From: Salvelinus alpinus
Taxonomy: Eukaryota > Chordata > Actinopteri > Salmoniformes > Salmonidae
Length of the DNA stretch: 64,000 nucleotides
Direction: 5' to 3'
Assembly: GCF_045679555.1 (NCBI RefSeq)
Contig: NC_092091.1
Location: 16,168,572-16,232,571 of the forward strand
Of this stretch, positions 1-64,000 are shown piece by piece. Numbering within the stretch: position 1 is the first letter of the stretch; the number at the start of each line of letters is the position of its first letter. Both the position numbers and the translations under genes were made by a program. Under the pieces are notes generated by a model. The model saw only the letters and a list, made by a program, of their open reading frames with translations, had not been told where the DNA came from and searched no databases.

Positions 1-1494
1 CTTCAACTAAAAAAAATCCAGAAAATCACATTGTAGGATTTTTAATGAATTTATTTGCAAATTATGGTGGAAAATAAGTATTTGATCAATAACAAAAGTT
101 TATCTCAATACTTTGTTATATACCCTTTGTTGGCAATGACAGAGGTCAAACGTTTTCTGTAAGTCTTCACAAGGTTTTCACACACTGTTGCTGGTATTTT
201 GGCCCATTCCTCCATGCAGATCTCCTCTGGAGCAGTGATGTTTTGGGGCTGTTGCTGGGCAACACGGACTTTCAACTCCCTCCAAAGATTTTCTATGGGG
301 TTGAGATCTGGAGACTGGCTAGGCCACTCCAGGACCTTGAAATGCTTCTTACGAAGCCACTCCTTCGTTGCCCGGGCAGTGTGTTTGGGATCATTGTCAT
401 GCTGAAAGACCCAGCCACGTTTCATCTTCAATGCCCTTGCTGATGGAAGGAGGTTTTCACTCAAAATCTCACGATACATGGCCCCATTCATTCTTTCCTT
501 TACACGGATCAGTCGTCCTGGTCCCTTTGCAGAAAAACAGCCCCAAAGCATGATGTTTCCACCCCCATGCTTCACAGTAGGTATGGTGTTCTTTGGATGC
601 AACTCAGCATTCTTTGTCCTCCAAACACGACGAGTTGAGTTTTTACCAAAAAGTTCTATTTTGGTTTCATCTGACCATATGACATTCTCCCAATCTTCTT
701 CTGGATCATCCAAATGCTCTCTAGCAAACTTCAGACGGGCCTGGACATGTACAGGCTTAAGCAGGGGGACACGCCTGGCACTGCAGGATTTGAGTCCCTG
801 GCGTCGTAGTGTGTTACTGATGGTAGGCTTTGTTACTTTGGTCCCAGCTCTCTGCAGGTCATTCACTAGGTCCCCCCGTGTGGTTCTGGGATTTTTGCTC
901 ACCGTTCTTGTGATCATTTTGACCCCACGGGGTGAGATCTTGCGTGGAGCCCCAGATAGAGGGAGATTATCAGTGGTCTTGTATGTCTTCCATTTCCTAA
1001 TAATTGCTCCCACAGTTGATTTCTTCAAACCAAGCTGCTTACCTATTGCAGATTCAGTCTTCCCAGCCTGGTGCAGGTCTACAATTTTGTTTCTGGTGTA
1101 CTTTGACAGCTCTTTGGTCTTGGTCATAGTGGAGTTTGGAGTGTGACTGTTTGAGGTTGTGGACAGGTGTCTTTTATACTGATAACAAGTTCAAACAGGT
1201 GCCATTAATACAGGTAACGAGTGGAGGACAGAGGAGCCTCTTAAAGAAGAAGTTACAGGTCTGTGAGAGCCAGAAATCTTGCTTGTTTGTAGGTGACCAA
1301 ATACTTATTTTCCACCATAATTTGCAAATAAATTCATAAAAAAATCCTACAATGTGATTTTCTGGATTTTTTTTTCTCATTTTGTCTGTCATAGTTGAAG
1401 TGTACCTATGATGAAAATTACAGGCCTCTCTCATCTTTTTAAGTGGGAGAACTTGCACAATTGGTGGCTGACTAAATACTTTTTTGCCCCACTG
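1..1494 (-). mobile_element. Tc1-like DNA transposon, left end outside the window
   Basis: Element of about 1.5 kb with long terminal inverted repeats. The right repeat ends in cccactg at 1494, followed by TA (1495-1496), the usual Tc1/mariner target. The inner part of the right repeat (about 1321-1400) matches the inverse of the first 60 bases of the window. Beside the left 'cttcaact' a short stretch present in the right arm is missing, and the outermost left repeat lies off the window. The transposase is on the - strand. The element sits just upstream of the first visible deaf1 exon, in a deaf1 intron. Confidence 0.93.
105..1127 (-). CDS. Tc1-family DD34E transposase, intact ORF
   Basis: 340 codons with no stop or frameshift, the usual length of fish Tc1 transposases. 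The N-terminal half (about 1-120) holds the paired-like helix-turn-helix DNA-binding region, with [18 protein letters not shown] and the linker [10 protein letters not shown]. The catalytic domain shows the DDE triad in [23 protein letters not shown] and [11 protein letters not shown], with a glycine-rich [14 protein letters not shown] box between them. Such enzymes cut at the terminal inverted repeats and insert at TA. The ATG at 1127 follows the family N-terminus (MTKTKEL). An intact frame suggests recent movement; activity cannot be judged from sequence alone. Confidence 0.95.
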   Translation of the reverse strand: MTKTKELSKYTRNKIVDLHQAGKTESAIGKQLGLKKSTVGAIIRKWKTYKTTDNLPLSGAPRKISPRGVKMITRTVSKNPRTTRGDLVNDLQRAGTKVTKPTISNTLRRQGLKSCSARRVPLLKPVHVQARLKFAREHLDDPEEDWENVIWSDETKIELFGKNSTRRVWRTKNAELHPKNTIPTVKHGGGNIMLWGCFSAKGPGRLIRVKERMNGAMYREILSENLLPSARALKMKRGWVFQHDNDPKHTARATKEWLRKKHFKVLEWPSQSPDLNPIENLWRELKVRVAQQQPQNITAPEEICMEEWAKIPATVCENLVKTYRKRLTSVIANKGYITKY

Positions 1495-1639
1495 TATGAC
1501 ATGACACAAAGTATCTTGTCTAGTAAAAAGTTGTTTCCAAGTCCCACTGAACCTGTAGTTGGGGACAATATAAAGCACTCAAATGTTTTTATTCAGAAAT
1601 CAATCAATGCGTTGTCTTTGTCTTCTTTCTGCACTCCAG

Positions 1640-13868
<12,229 letters not shown>

Positions 13869-16450
13869 CAGGTATAGACACTGAAAACAGATTCTGTAAA
13901 AACAGCAAAGTTCTCCTTTCAATACCTTGGAGACTTGAGCATGGCCTCTCATTCAGAACTCAGCCAGCTGGAACTTAAGTGCTGGTGCTGCTCTTTTGAA
14001 TACATCAAAGATAGTTGCTAGACTTTGTCATGTCCCTAGAACATGCATTTGATGATAGCTGGGATTTCTTTTACACCAAACAGAGGTTTTGCAGTATGCT
14101 ATTACATTGTCTCCTGTCTGAAGAAATAAATGTGAAGATTTTGACTCCTGAAAACACTACATTACACCCTGGGAATTCTGTCATTGTGTTTCCTCTAACA
14201 AATGCAGCTCCGAGGCCTGTGTGCTTCAGATGATCAAGTATTTGAAGAGTAGTGTTTGCTTCCCTCAACAGACACTGGTGTCTAGTTCGATTTGTAGATG
14301 TATCCTGGAAACCAGACGATTACTGAATGACTGTACATTTCAAATGTAGTCCACTACCAGGGTTTAAAAACACAGAATGCCTGTTGCCGAAAAAAGACTT
14401 GCTCTAACAATACATGTATTTTATTGAATATGTTTTATGTATTACATTGGCTCTGTCCTACGTTGAATGGAGCAGGACAGGCTGGTAAACAACAGTAGGT
14501 TCTATATAAAACACACAATGACAAATCAATGACCTTGTCGATTGTCCTCTTGCTTGTTCCCAGTGACTGCCTGCTGTGAGAGATTACGGGATGTAATGAC
14601 CTAAATAATTCTGCAAAGTCACATTGATATGTAGTGACTCTACTGAGAATTTCACACGGCTTGTCATTTTAACAGATTTTTATGTAACTTGCAACAAACC
14701 TGCAAACTGAAGATGCATTTCAAACCAGCTTGCTTTGGGTTTGACTGGGTGAAAATATGTTTTGATTACATTGCAACACAGCAATACAGTCAATGCATTT
14801 TCAACACATTTTTCATTTGTACATTTCCACAAGGATATTGGCTTGAGACTTTGCCCTGAGTCAGGAGGTCATGCAGTGCAAGAGTTGTCTGACACATAGG
14901 CAACTGCCATCCACCCACCCACTGTCTCTGTGGACATCATCGTTAAGTGTGTTACTGCCATGGTTATTATTTAATGGATGGTGGACATTAGTGAGATTAT
15001 CTGAGCTTTTCTCAGTGATAGCTGTCAACTGCCACACAGCTGCACTGATGTGGATTAATCCAATGGATTAAAGCTGTCAGGTGACTGGAGGAGGGGAGGA
15101 TGTGTGTGCTGTGCTGCATACAGTACGACCCGCTATCTTTCTGTGAAGACCAACAACATCACTACTCACCGGAGAACTAGTATGAAAAATGAGGGTCAAT
15201 TTGAGCAACAGCTACCTGTCCAAAATAGGGTCCATTACATTGATAAATTGAGACTGCTGTTCAGGGATTGGAAGAGTTTTGAGACCCACAATGACCTACC
15301 CAACTTTCTGGGGGAGTCCTCCAGACTTCCTGTGGCCTCTGGAGTCAGTAATCACAGTAAGCCCAACAACCTGGTTTTTGGGAATGAAAGGTTAACGTTG
15401 TCCAGTATATTACTTTGACAGGTACATCCGTTTCAATGTTTCAGATACAGAGGTCAGTCATGTTCTCTTGAGAGGTCACCTCGATACATGCTGTTGTCAT
15501 CAATGAGTTCTCTCACTCTCCCCTTCTGTTCCTCGTTTAGTTAGATTAGAGAACTAACCAAATAGACTCATGGAAGAAAAATGTTCCTTATGCAATGGAG
15601 CACTGCACAATGACCTCAGCCTCAGCTCTCCAACACTGAGCAGACAGCCTTGTCTTGTCTGGCGTTGTAATCCCCTGCATCTGTCAAACTCACGCGTCAC
15701 TCTCCGTATCAGGCATGAAATTACTGCTGCTGTACCGCACCATGGCTGCCCAACCACCGCTGGGCTGAGCCTGTGTCCAGGGCACAGGGAGGGAGAGTGG
15801 AAGGAAATTAACAGTGGTTCTAATCTGATGCCCTGGACTGAGAGCCACTCTGTTGCGTTTGTCCCATTTGGTATATTTGACAAGGACTTCAGCTGCAAGG
15901 AAGGGGAGAGGGTGAAGGGAGAGGTGGAGGAGAAAGGGGGAGGGAATTGCAGATGAGCCCATATGGATGTGGTGAGACAAATACCCTCTACCCCACCTCT
16001 ACCCCTCTCCACTTTCCACCTCCATGGAGGATGTGTAAGCCCTCTACAATGTTTTCCCTTCACCTGTCCCTCCCCTCTAACCCCTAATGCTTTTCTCAAG
16101 GTAGATTTTAGATTTTTTTATTTTTTTTCGTGGAATGTTGCACACCTCAAAAGCACCCAAGCTAGCAGCATGAATCAAAATGTCTCATGAGAAACCTGAC
16201 CAGAGGAAAGACACTACTACTATTGGGTCGTTTGTCATTGTTATTTGGAGCCTTATATTAGTCTTTCAAGATGAGGCTCTGGTTGGGGGTTATTTGTCAA
16301 TTTTCTAGGTCTGGGAGCTCCTATGAATTCCCTCTGTCATGTAATGATTCTCTTGTATGCCTCTGATCAACACCTATCCTTAAAAGAAGAAAAAAATCAA
16401 ATAGTTATTTGCTTTGTCAATTTCTTTGGGTTGGTGGATAGGGGGGGGGG
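13869..16450. other. deaf1 3' UTR and intergenic DNA
   Basis: Mostly single-copy-looking sequence. It begins with the deaf1 3' UTR (candidate AATAAA at 14125). No coding exon, RNA gene or clear transposon is seen. Long open frames near 15554-16190 overlap on both strands and lack homology or splice context. Confidence 0.55.
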
Positions 16451-16454
16451 GTTA

Positions 16455-17310
16455 CAGGTAAAATATTCATCTCAATGTACACAGTTTATACACTTCATCA
16501 CCCAAATTATGTGAACAACTGCTCGTCGAACATCTCATTCCAAAATCATGAGCATTAATATGGAGTTGGTCCCCCTTTGCTGCTATAACAGCCTCCACTC
16601 TTCTGGGAAGGCTTTCCACTAGATGTTGGAACATTGCTGTGGGGACTTGCTTCCATTCAGCCACGAGCATTAGTGAGGTCGGACACTGATGTTGGACGTT
16701 TAGGGTTGGAACGCAGTCAGGTGTTCGATGGAGTTGAGGTCAGGGCTCTGTACAGGCCAGTCAAGTTCTTCCACATCGATCTTGACAAACCATTTCTGTA
16801 TGGACCTCGCTTTGTGCACGGGAGCATTGTCATGCTGAAACAGGAAAGGGCCTTCCCCAAACTGTTGCCACAAATTTAAAAGCACAGAATCGTCTAGAAT
16901 GTAATTGTATGCTGTAGTGATAAGATTTCCCTTCACTAGAATTAAGGGGTCTAGCCCAAACCATTATTCCTCCTCCACCTAACTTTACAGTTGGCGCAAT
17001 GCATTGGGGCAGGTAGCGTTCTCCTGCCAAACCCAGATTTGTCTAGTGGTGAAGTGTGATTAATCACTCCAGAGAACAAGTTTCCACTGCTCCAGAGGCC
17101 AATGGCAGCAAGATTTACACCACTCCTGTTGATGCTTGTCATTGTTCATGGTGATCTTAGGCTTGTATGTGGCTGCTCGGCCTTGGAAACCCATTTCATG
17201 ATGCTCCCAACAAACAGTTCTTGTGCTAATGTTGCAACGTCCACACTCAACGATTTTTACAGATGCGCCCGACTCTTGGCGGCAGTAAGAAAGTCATCGC
17301 CATCTGCACC
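16455..17310 (-). pseudogene. Tc1-like transposon remnant
   Basis: Antisense transposase pieces: FLFQHDNAPVHKARSIQKWF and VEELDWPVQSPDLNSIEHL (16936-16700), and CIAPTVKLGGGGIMVW (17000-16950). These are the second D box, the PDLNxIE box and the glycine box of a Tc1 transposase, but in different frames with stops between. Decayed. Confidence 0.85.
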
Positions 17311-17689
17311 CATTCAACAGCCTAGATTTACATTTTTATTAATTCTAAACAAAATCACTTTTGTGGGGTTCTCATACGCTTACAATGATATTCTGATTCT
17401 TGCTTGAACAGTTGCTGAGATTTATATTTTGTTGTGATCTTTGCAAAATAACTATTTTGGATGCAGCAGTTGTTAGCTAGAATGCTAAACGCTCGTTGAT
17501 ATAGGCTGTAGCAAAAGCTAGCCAAAGAGACATTTTACTAGTTGAAGTGTTTTTTGTATTTTTTTGTATAATGCAGTTGATCTGTGATGATGATGACACA
17601 AACATTTATATTAAACAGGACATTCATATGAGCCTTAATCCAATTATAATCCAAAAGTACTGTGAAATGCACTCATAAGCAGTATGTAA

Positions 17690-19387
<1,698 letters not shown>

Positions 19388-21951
19388 TCACGTATTCTCC
19401 CAATGTGTTCATCTTTACTGCTGCAATTTGAGCTTTTCTATTTGGGTTGCCAGTAGGGGAGCTGGGGAAGTGTCAGTGGGGAGTAGGCACCTTGCTATCT
19501 CAGTGGATGACAAGGCCTGTATCCCAAATGGTACCCTATTCCCCAAAAGCACTGCTTTTGACTGATAGAACCTGTTGAGACATGACATTTCATATTACTA
19601 TGTGTGTATGCTATGAATCCCTGTGGTACTGACTGCTTTCAAATCAGTGTGCACCCTGTAGGCTAGCACCTGTTGCGAGATTTGTGGTCTATTTGTGACC
19701 CAGGCCAGAGGCACCTGAGGAAAGATTTAAGCCCAGGAGAACAGGGACACTTGTACCAGGGTGAGGCCTTCCAAACTGTGCTGCTGCTGATGCTACAGTT
19801 TCCTTTCTCATTCTGTCATCGAGTTCCATGAAAAGAGGTTTCAGTGGAGGGAGTCTGTGTGTAGGAGGATGCACTATTAATTTATCTCATTATGGTTAGA
19901 TGGCTCACTTCTAACTCCTTTGTCTAGACTTGTTTGTTTGGGTTTGGACCCTGTGTGAATCTGTAACCCTTTCAGGAAAAGTGCCTCAGAATTTAAAAAA
20001 AGAATTTGTCACCATATAGAGTGACTTTGAGCATTTATCCCAGTTATTAGTGCCTGTAGTCTGGATAAACCCAGCTGGAAAGGCCAATATGAAAAAACAT
20101 CTGACACCTCAGTCTCTCATACAAGCCACACAATGACATTGAAAAATGAATAAAGAGAGACAAACTTCCCTCTGAAGTTTGGTCTTTGAGAGCCCAGGGT
20201 TGTGAAGATGAGCTTTGGACTTGGACATCAACTTGTCCGTGCTTGCTATGCAGGGTGGAGTATCCCAGCTGTCATTTGATGTTATCCTTTATTTTAAGAG
20301 TAGCTTCGCCTCCACATTTCTCGTTATTGCTGACATAAACACTCACCCCACTCCAGTAGTTACTTTGGATCATGGGGAGGTCGAGAGGGAGTTAGAAGAG
20401 TTGTCCTGGGCCATCTGTTGGCAGACAGTCTGATGCTTTGTAGCTTTGTGATTGTAATGAGAGATGACACACTCAGGTCTACTTAAAAGCTTGGGAGTCA
20501 GACACCCACTTCCTTCTCTGTCCACCCACCTCCACAATTTCACCTCCATAATCACATTTTACAGCAGTCCTATCCAAAGATTTTTCTTCTCTGCTTTCTC
20601 TCCATTCTCCTAGTTGAGATAGACTTGAATATCTTTGAATAAAATACGCATCAGCTGTCTTGGAGGAGAGTGAAGAAGAATGTCATAGTGTAATCGAGAC
20701 CTTTTCATGAAGAGGCGTGTGAAAAACTAAGTTTATGGAAGGACTGACATTAAACCTTTCAACTCGCACAGCCGTTTTGTGTTCATAGATATACAGAGTG
20801 ATTACAATTTCTGGTCACTCTTCTAAATGCCCTCAATTGGAGTTGACTTCTATGTTAGCACATCAATGCTAGTTTACCCTACCCTGATTTTGAAATGGGA
20901 CTAATGTTTTTGGCCTCTGTCTTCACCTGATGTTGTTGCTAGGCTAACCTCTGTCATCCACCTGTGGCTAATGGACCAATCTTCCTGGGGGGGGGGGAGA
21001 AGCATGTGGATTTAAATTACTCTCTCAATACCTGTCACACTGCAAGCAGATGGTGTCTGAAATTGCTCCATCATATTTAATCCTCCCTCCCAAAGCTTTC
21101 TCCTTGGGTTTGAACCATCACTCTCTTTTTTTTTGTTATTTTCCTGTCTTAGATACATGATTTGAGCTGCTAGGCAACACAGAGGAAACTTTCTTTGTTC
21201 TTTTGCCCTTTTCAGTTGACCACTTCTCAGTTTGTCAAAGCCTCAATTTCCGTACAGGCGTGAGGGATATTTTTTAAAGAGGTTTCCTTTTGTTGTGACG
21301 ATCTTTATCAGACTAAGTCAGGAGTCATCTCAGGATTTGCAGTATAGTCGTGGTTGTGTGGAGAATTATTATTTTTTGTTGATGAGAGGTAGTTGTGGTG
21401 GCGTGGAGTATGTTTTTAACCCTGGTCCTCAATGTTCAGAAGACAGAAGTCCTCATTTTAAGTGAAAAAACATTTAATCTTAAAGATTCATTTTGTACAC
21501 ATTCAGTTACCTCTAATAACCTCATAAATGGCTTCTATTTCTGAATATCTTTTTCAGTTGAATGGATTCAATGCTATTCCTCACCACAAAGATTTCCACA
21601 ATAAACATTGAAACGGCATATGGCCAGCTGACAAACAAACATTGCTGTCACAATAAGATAAATCACAAGCGTAAATCAACAGAAAACATTATGTACAAAA
21701 ATAAAATCCCAATTGGGAGAAAAATATGCAATGGCAAGATATACTCTACAGCAAAGCTCAGATTTGATATTGTCACATCTATACAATGGTATCGTTTGTG
21801 CTTTCTTGTCCATTTATTGGCGGCGGTGGCTTACCCTGGCCCTAGATATGTTTGTGCTGTGTTGCCAACTGACGTTGCCATAGGAGTTGACCATAAGAGA
21901 TTGCGAGACGGCACAAACAGATCTGGAACCAGGCTAGCTGTGCCGTCTCGT
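19388..21951. other. Intergenic DNA and drd4 3' UTR
   Basis: No exon of either gene is recognised. About 19510-19565 is a partial copy of the 'cccaaatggcaccctattcc' MITE family. The part next to 21952 should be the drd4 3' UTR; an AATAAA on the - strand at 21818-21813, 134 nt past the stop, is a candidate polyadenylation signal. A G10 run lies near 20988. Confidence 0.55.
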
Positions 21952-60810
<38,859 letters not shown>

Positions 60811-62204
60811 TTCTGCGGACAGCCGCTCTCGCACGGAAAAGGATCCTCTCTCCCTCTCTTCCAATAGAAAAAGAAGAAGCCGCTCTGTGACGGCCGGTCC
60901 GAGCGGAAGCGGCAGTCGTGAAAGGGATTTTCATGTAGGCATCGTTTCAAACAGGTATGCAGGATGGGTTTATTTTGCCATGTTGAAGTTTTCATTCCCG
61001 AAAACTGTTGAGACGCCTTGTTGTCCTGAATCATGCGCGTCTGTCTTTTCAGTCCTGTGCGCGCTGGACAGAGCCACAGAGCGGCATTAGCCTATGCTTT
61101 CCAACAAGAAGCTTTCGCGCGCTCTCTTTATGCGGGGTTCCAGTTGACAATAACAGGTAGATATCACCGAAATTAATCAAACTGCCAGTCCACCCTGAAG
61201 CGTTAGATTTAATCCCGTTGTGTATTATTTAAAATCGAGTCACTTTGGCACCGCACTATCGAAAGGCTATGCACTCTGCTGTGTCTCTACGCAGCCTAGT
61301 TATTTTCAGTTAAACTGATGAGGCTTATCAAGTCCGTCATTCCAAATCCAGGTGCTTAAAGCCGCTTATACCTGTTCTGGCTGTTTTCATGCTCTGTCCT
61401 TGAACCCAAGTCCAATACACAATTTAAGAGTTATGTGCATGCATTTGTTCGACTACTTGTCAGTCACAGTGAGTGTTTTTTTGCAGAGGCATCATACCCA
61501 TCTGAACATCTATGTTTGGGCCACATGAGGTTGTGGCACCTTAATTGGTAGTGGCTGGAGCGGAATAAATGTAATGGTATCAAATACATTCCATTCGCTC
61601 CATTCCAGCCATTACTAGCTCAATGTATGGTAGTTGCAGTATGGTAGCTCAATCAATGTATGGCAGTTGCGTGGTAAGAAACCTATAGCAGAGGGCTTTC
61701 GACACACCCACTCCTTTCCACACGCCCACTACTTTACTTTCAACACAACCCCTTGCCCACACTCCCGTCGCCATATTGAGATGCAGCTACCCCTTCTCTA
61801 TATGTGGTCATGAAGAGTTTACTTTTAATTAAAACACATTCACTTCGGCAGTCACTTTTTTAAAGAAAAAAAGGGCAATTTAAATCATACAATCAAAATG
61901 TTGACACACAAGTCCATACAACTATGATTGCAACTATGAGTCCATGCAACCATGATTGCAACTATAAGTATTTGATACTTATGCCTTCTTACTTCTCATT
62001 GTGTTGCGCAGTTTGAATAGGCAGACCTTCGTCATGATCGATGCAGCTTCTTCCCAGAAGCTTGAATCTGATGTGGGCATTTATATGCTCCCTGCTTTTG
62101 TTTTGCCGTTTAGCTGTACGATCAATGTTCTTCAGGTCACTGTACCTCTCTTTCACCAAAGGCTCAGACTTTCTAAAAAGCAGGGAAGGCCAGCAATACA
62201 GGCA
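60811..62204. other. drd4 5' flank (5' UTR and promoter region)
   Basis: Upstream of the drd4 ATG on the - strand. GC content rises between about 60880 and 61080 and has 'gtgcgcgctgg'. I see no convincing TATA box, and the transcription start cannot be placed. A palindromic MITE is at 61548-61615. Confidence 0.5.
61548..61615. mobile_element. Short palindromic MITE
   Basis: 'ggtagtggctggagcggaat' mirrors 'attccagccattac' around 'tggtatcaaatacattccat'. About 70 bp, 0.75 kb upstream of the drd4 start codon. Confidence 0.7.
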
Positions 62205-64000
62205 GCTTGATGAAAGACTCCCTGTTAACCAGCTATACTTTTGATACCAGTTGGTATTGATGAAAGTCTCCCTGTTAACCAGCTATACTTTTGATACCAG
62301 TTGGTATTGATGAAAGTCTCCCTGTTAACCAGCTATACTTTTGATACCAGGTGGTATTGATGAAAGGCTCCCTGTTAACCAGCTATACTTTTGATACCAG
62401 GTGGTATTGATGAAAGGCTCCCTGTTAACCAGCTATACTTTTGATACCAGGTGGTATTGATGAAAGGCTCCCTGTTAACCAGCTATACTTTTGATACCAG
62501 GTGGTATTGATGAAAGGCTCCCTGTTAACCAGCTATACTTTTGATACCAGTTGGTAATGATGAAAGGCTCCCTGTTAACCAGCTATACTTTTGATACCAG
62601 TTGGTAATGATGAAAGTCTCCCTGTTAACCAGCTATACTTTTGATACCAGTTGGTAATGATGAAAGGCTCCCTGTTAACCAGCTATACTTTTGATACCAG
62701 TTGGTAATGATGAAAGGCTCCCTGTTAACCAGCTATACTTTTGATACCAGTTGGTAATGATGAAAGGCTCCCTGTTAACCAGCTATACTTTTGATACCAG
62801 TTGGTAATGATGAAAGGCTCCCTGTTAACCAGCTATACTTTTGATACCAGGTGGTATTGATGAAAGGCTCCCTGTTAACCAGCTATACTTTTGATACCAG
62901 TTGGTAATGATGAAAGTCTCCCTGTTAACCAGCTATACTTTTGATACCAGTTGGTATTGATGAAAGTCTCCCTGTTAACCAGCTATACTTTTGATACCAG
63001 TTGGTATTGATGAAAGTCTCCCTGTTAACCAGCTATACTTTTGATACCAGTTGGTATTGATTAAAGTCTCCCTGTTAACCAGCTATACTTTTGATACCAG
63101 GTGGTATTGATGAAAGGCTCCCTGTTAACCAGCTATACTTTTGATACCAGGTGGTATTGATGAAAGGCTCCCTGTTAACCAGCTATACTTTTGATACCAG
63201 GTGGTATTGATGAAAGGCTCCCTGTTAACCAGCTATACTTTTGATACCAGGTGGTATTGATGAAAGGCTCCCTGTTAACCAGCTATACTTTTGATACCAG
63301 TTGGTAATGATGAAAGGCTCCCTGTTAACCAGCTATACTTTTGATACCAGTTGGTAATGATGAAAGTCTCCCTGTTAACCAGCTATACTTTTGATACCAG
63401 TTGGTAATGATGAAAGGCTCCCTGTTAACCAGCTATACTTTTGATACCAGTTGGTAATGATGAAAGGCTCCCTGTTAACCAGCTATACTTTTGATACCAG
63501 TTGGTAATGATGAAAGGCTCCCTGTTAACCAGCTATACTTTTGATACCAGTTGGTAATGATGAAAGGCTCCCTGTTAACCAGCTATACTTTTGATACCAG
63601 GTGGTATTGATGAAAGGCTCCCTGTTAACCAGCTATACTTTTGATACCAGTTGGTAATGATGAAAGTCTCCCTGTTAACCAGCTATACTTTTGATACCAG
63701 TTGGTATTGATGAAAGTCTCCCTGTTAACCAGCTATACTTTTGATACCAGTTGGTATTGATGAAAGTCTCCCTGTTAACCAGCTATACCTTTGATACCAG
63801 TTGGTAATGATGAAAGGCTCCCTGTTAACCAGCTATACTTTTGTTACCAGTTGGTAATGATGAAAGGCTCCCTGTTAACCAGCTATACTTTTGATACCAG
63901 GTGGTATTGATGAAAGGCTCCCTGTTAACCAGCTATACTTTTGATACCAGTTGGTAATGATGAAAGGCTCCCTGTTAACCAGCTATACTTTTGATACCAG
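62205..64000. repeat. 50-bp satellite with a 15-unit higher-order repeat
   Basis: Unit cctgttaaccagctatactt + ttgataccag + kTGGTAwTGATGAAAGkCTC, exactly 50 bp. Thirty-five full units start at 62221 (62221 + 50n) and a partial one meets the window end; a degenerate half unit precedes 62221. Three variable sites define four common types. Their order repeats every 15 units (750 bp). About 1.4 kb upstream of the drd4 start codon. Confidence 0.97.

Noticed and set aside
478..1146. 222-aa + strand ORF
   Set aside because: Antisense shadow of the intact Tc1 transposase.
15554..16190. Overlapping ORFs on both strands in the intergenic region
   Set aside because: No splice sites, homology or codon pattern in support; composition is Ser/Pro/Leu-rich by chance.
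60811..60864. N-terminal extension of drd4 from 60864
   Set aside because: The codon at 60864 is TTG, and the extension is charged and unlike a receptor N-terminus. The ATG at 60810 is followed by two glycosylation sequons.
62205..64000. CRISPR-like array
   Set aside because: Units are joined head to tail with no unique spacers and the DNA is vertebrate; it is a satellite.

Overview
The window is vertebrate genomic DNA, almost certainly from a salmonid fish (Salmo/Oncorhynchus group). It has spliced genes with long introns and many repeats typical of salmonids: Sleeping Beauty-type and other Tc1-like elements, a tRNA-derived SINE with the tail often seen in this group, L2/CR1-like LINEs, palindromic MITEs and long (TG)n runs. 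There are no bacterial genes, operons or CRISPR arrays.

Two host genes are present and converge tail to tail. The last five coding exons of deaf1 (MYND zinc-finger transcription factor) lie on the + strand between 1640 and 13868. Its 5' exons, including those for the SAND domain, are outside the window. A complete dopamine D4-type receptor gene, drd4, lies on the - strand in four coding exons from 60810 down to 21952. The exons sum to 1281 nt, an uninterrupted 426-codon frame. DRD4 and DEAF1 are also convergent neighbours in human, so this is conserved vertebrate synteny.

The rest is mobile DNA. 1-1494: Tc1 element with an intact 340-aa transposase. 1769-12208 (deaf1 intron): a 39-bp minisatellite that repeats the splice donor, an old LINE, a MITE, two opposed copies of a 1.4-kb element, Tc1 remnants and a SINE. 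13869-21951: intergenic, with a Tc1 remnant and an L1-like LINE split by a small Tc1 derivative. 22164-49096 (drd4 intron 3): MITEs, a Sleeping Beauty-like element, dinucleotide repeats, a decayed LINE split by a hAT remnant, a LINE with a full ORF (copy A), a solo LTR and another Tc1. 50540-60537 (drd4 intron 1): a second LINE of the same family on the other strand (copy B), with a TTAA-flanked 1.8-kb insertion, and a Tc1 pseudogene. 62205-64000: a 50-bp satellite with a 15-unit higher-order repeat, running off the window.

The most unusual signals are these. LINEs A and B carry a perfect 2A-type ribosome-skipping motif (GDVEVNPGP) after a signal-peptide-like leader. Each deaf1 minisatellite unit copies the exon-end/splice-donor junction. 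A symmetric 33-codon exon precedes the deaf1 MYND exon. A 57-bp copy of drd4 exon 3 sits in intron 1. LINEs A and B form a long inverted pair around drd4 exons 2 and 3. The satellite has a clear higher-order structure. All identifications come from reading the sequence and recalled family knowledge; no database search was run.
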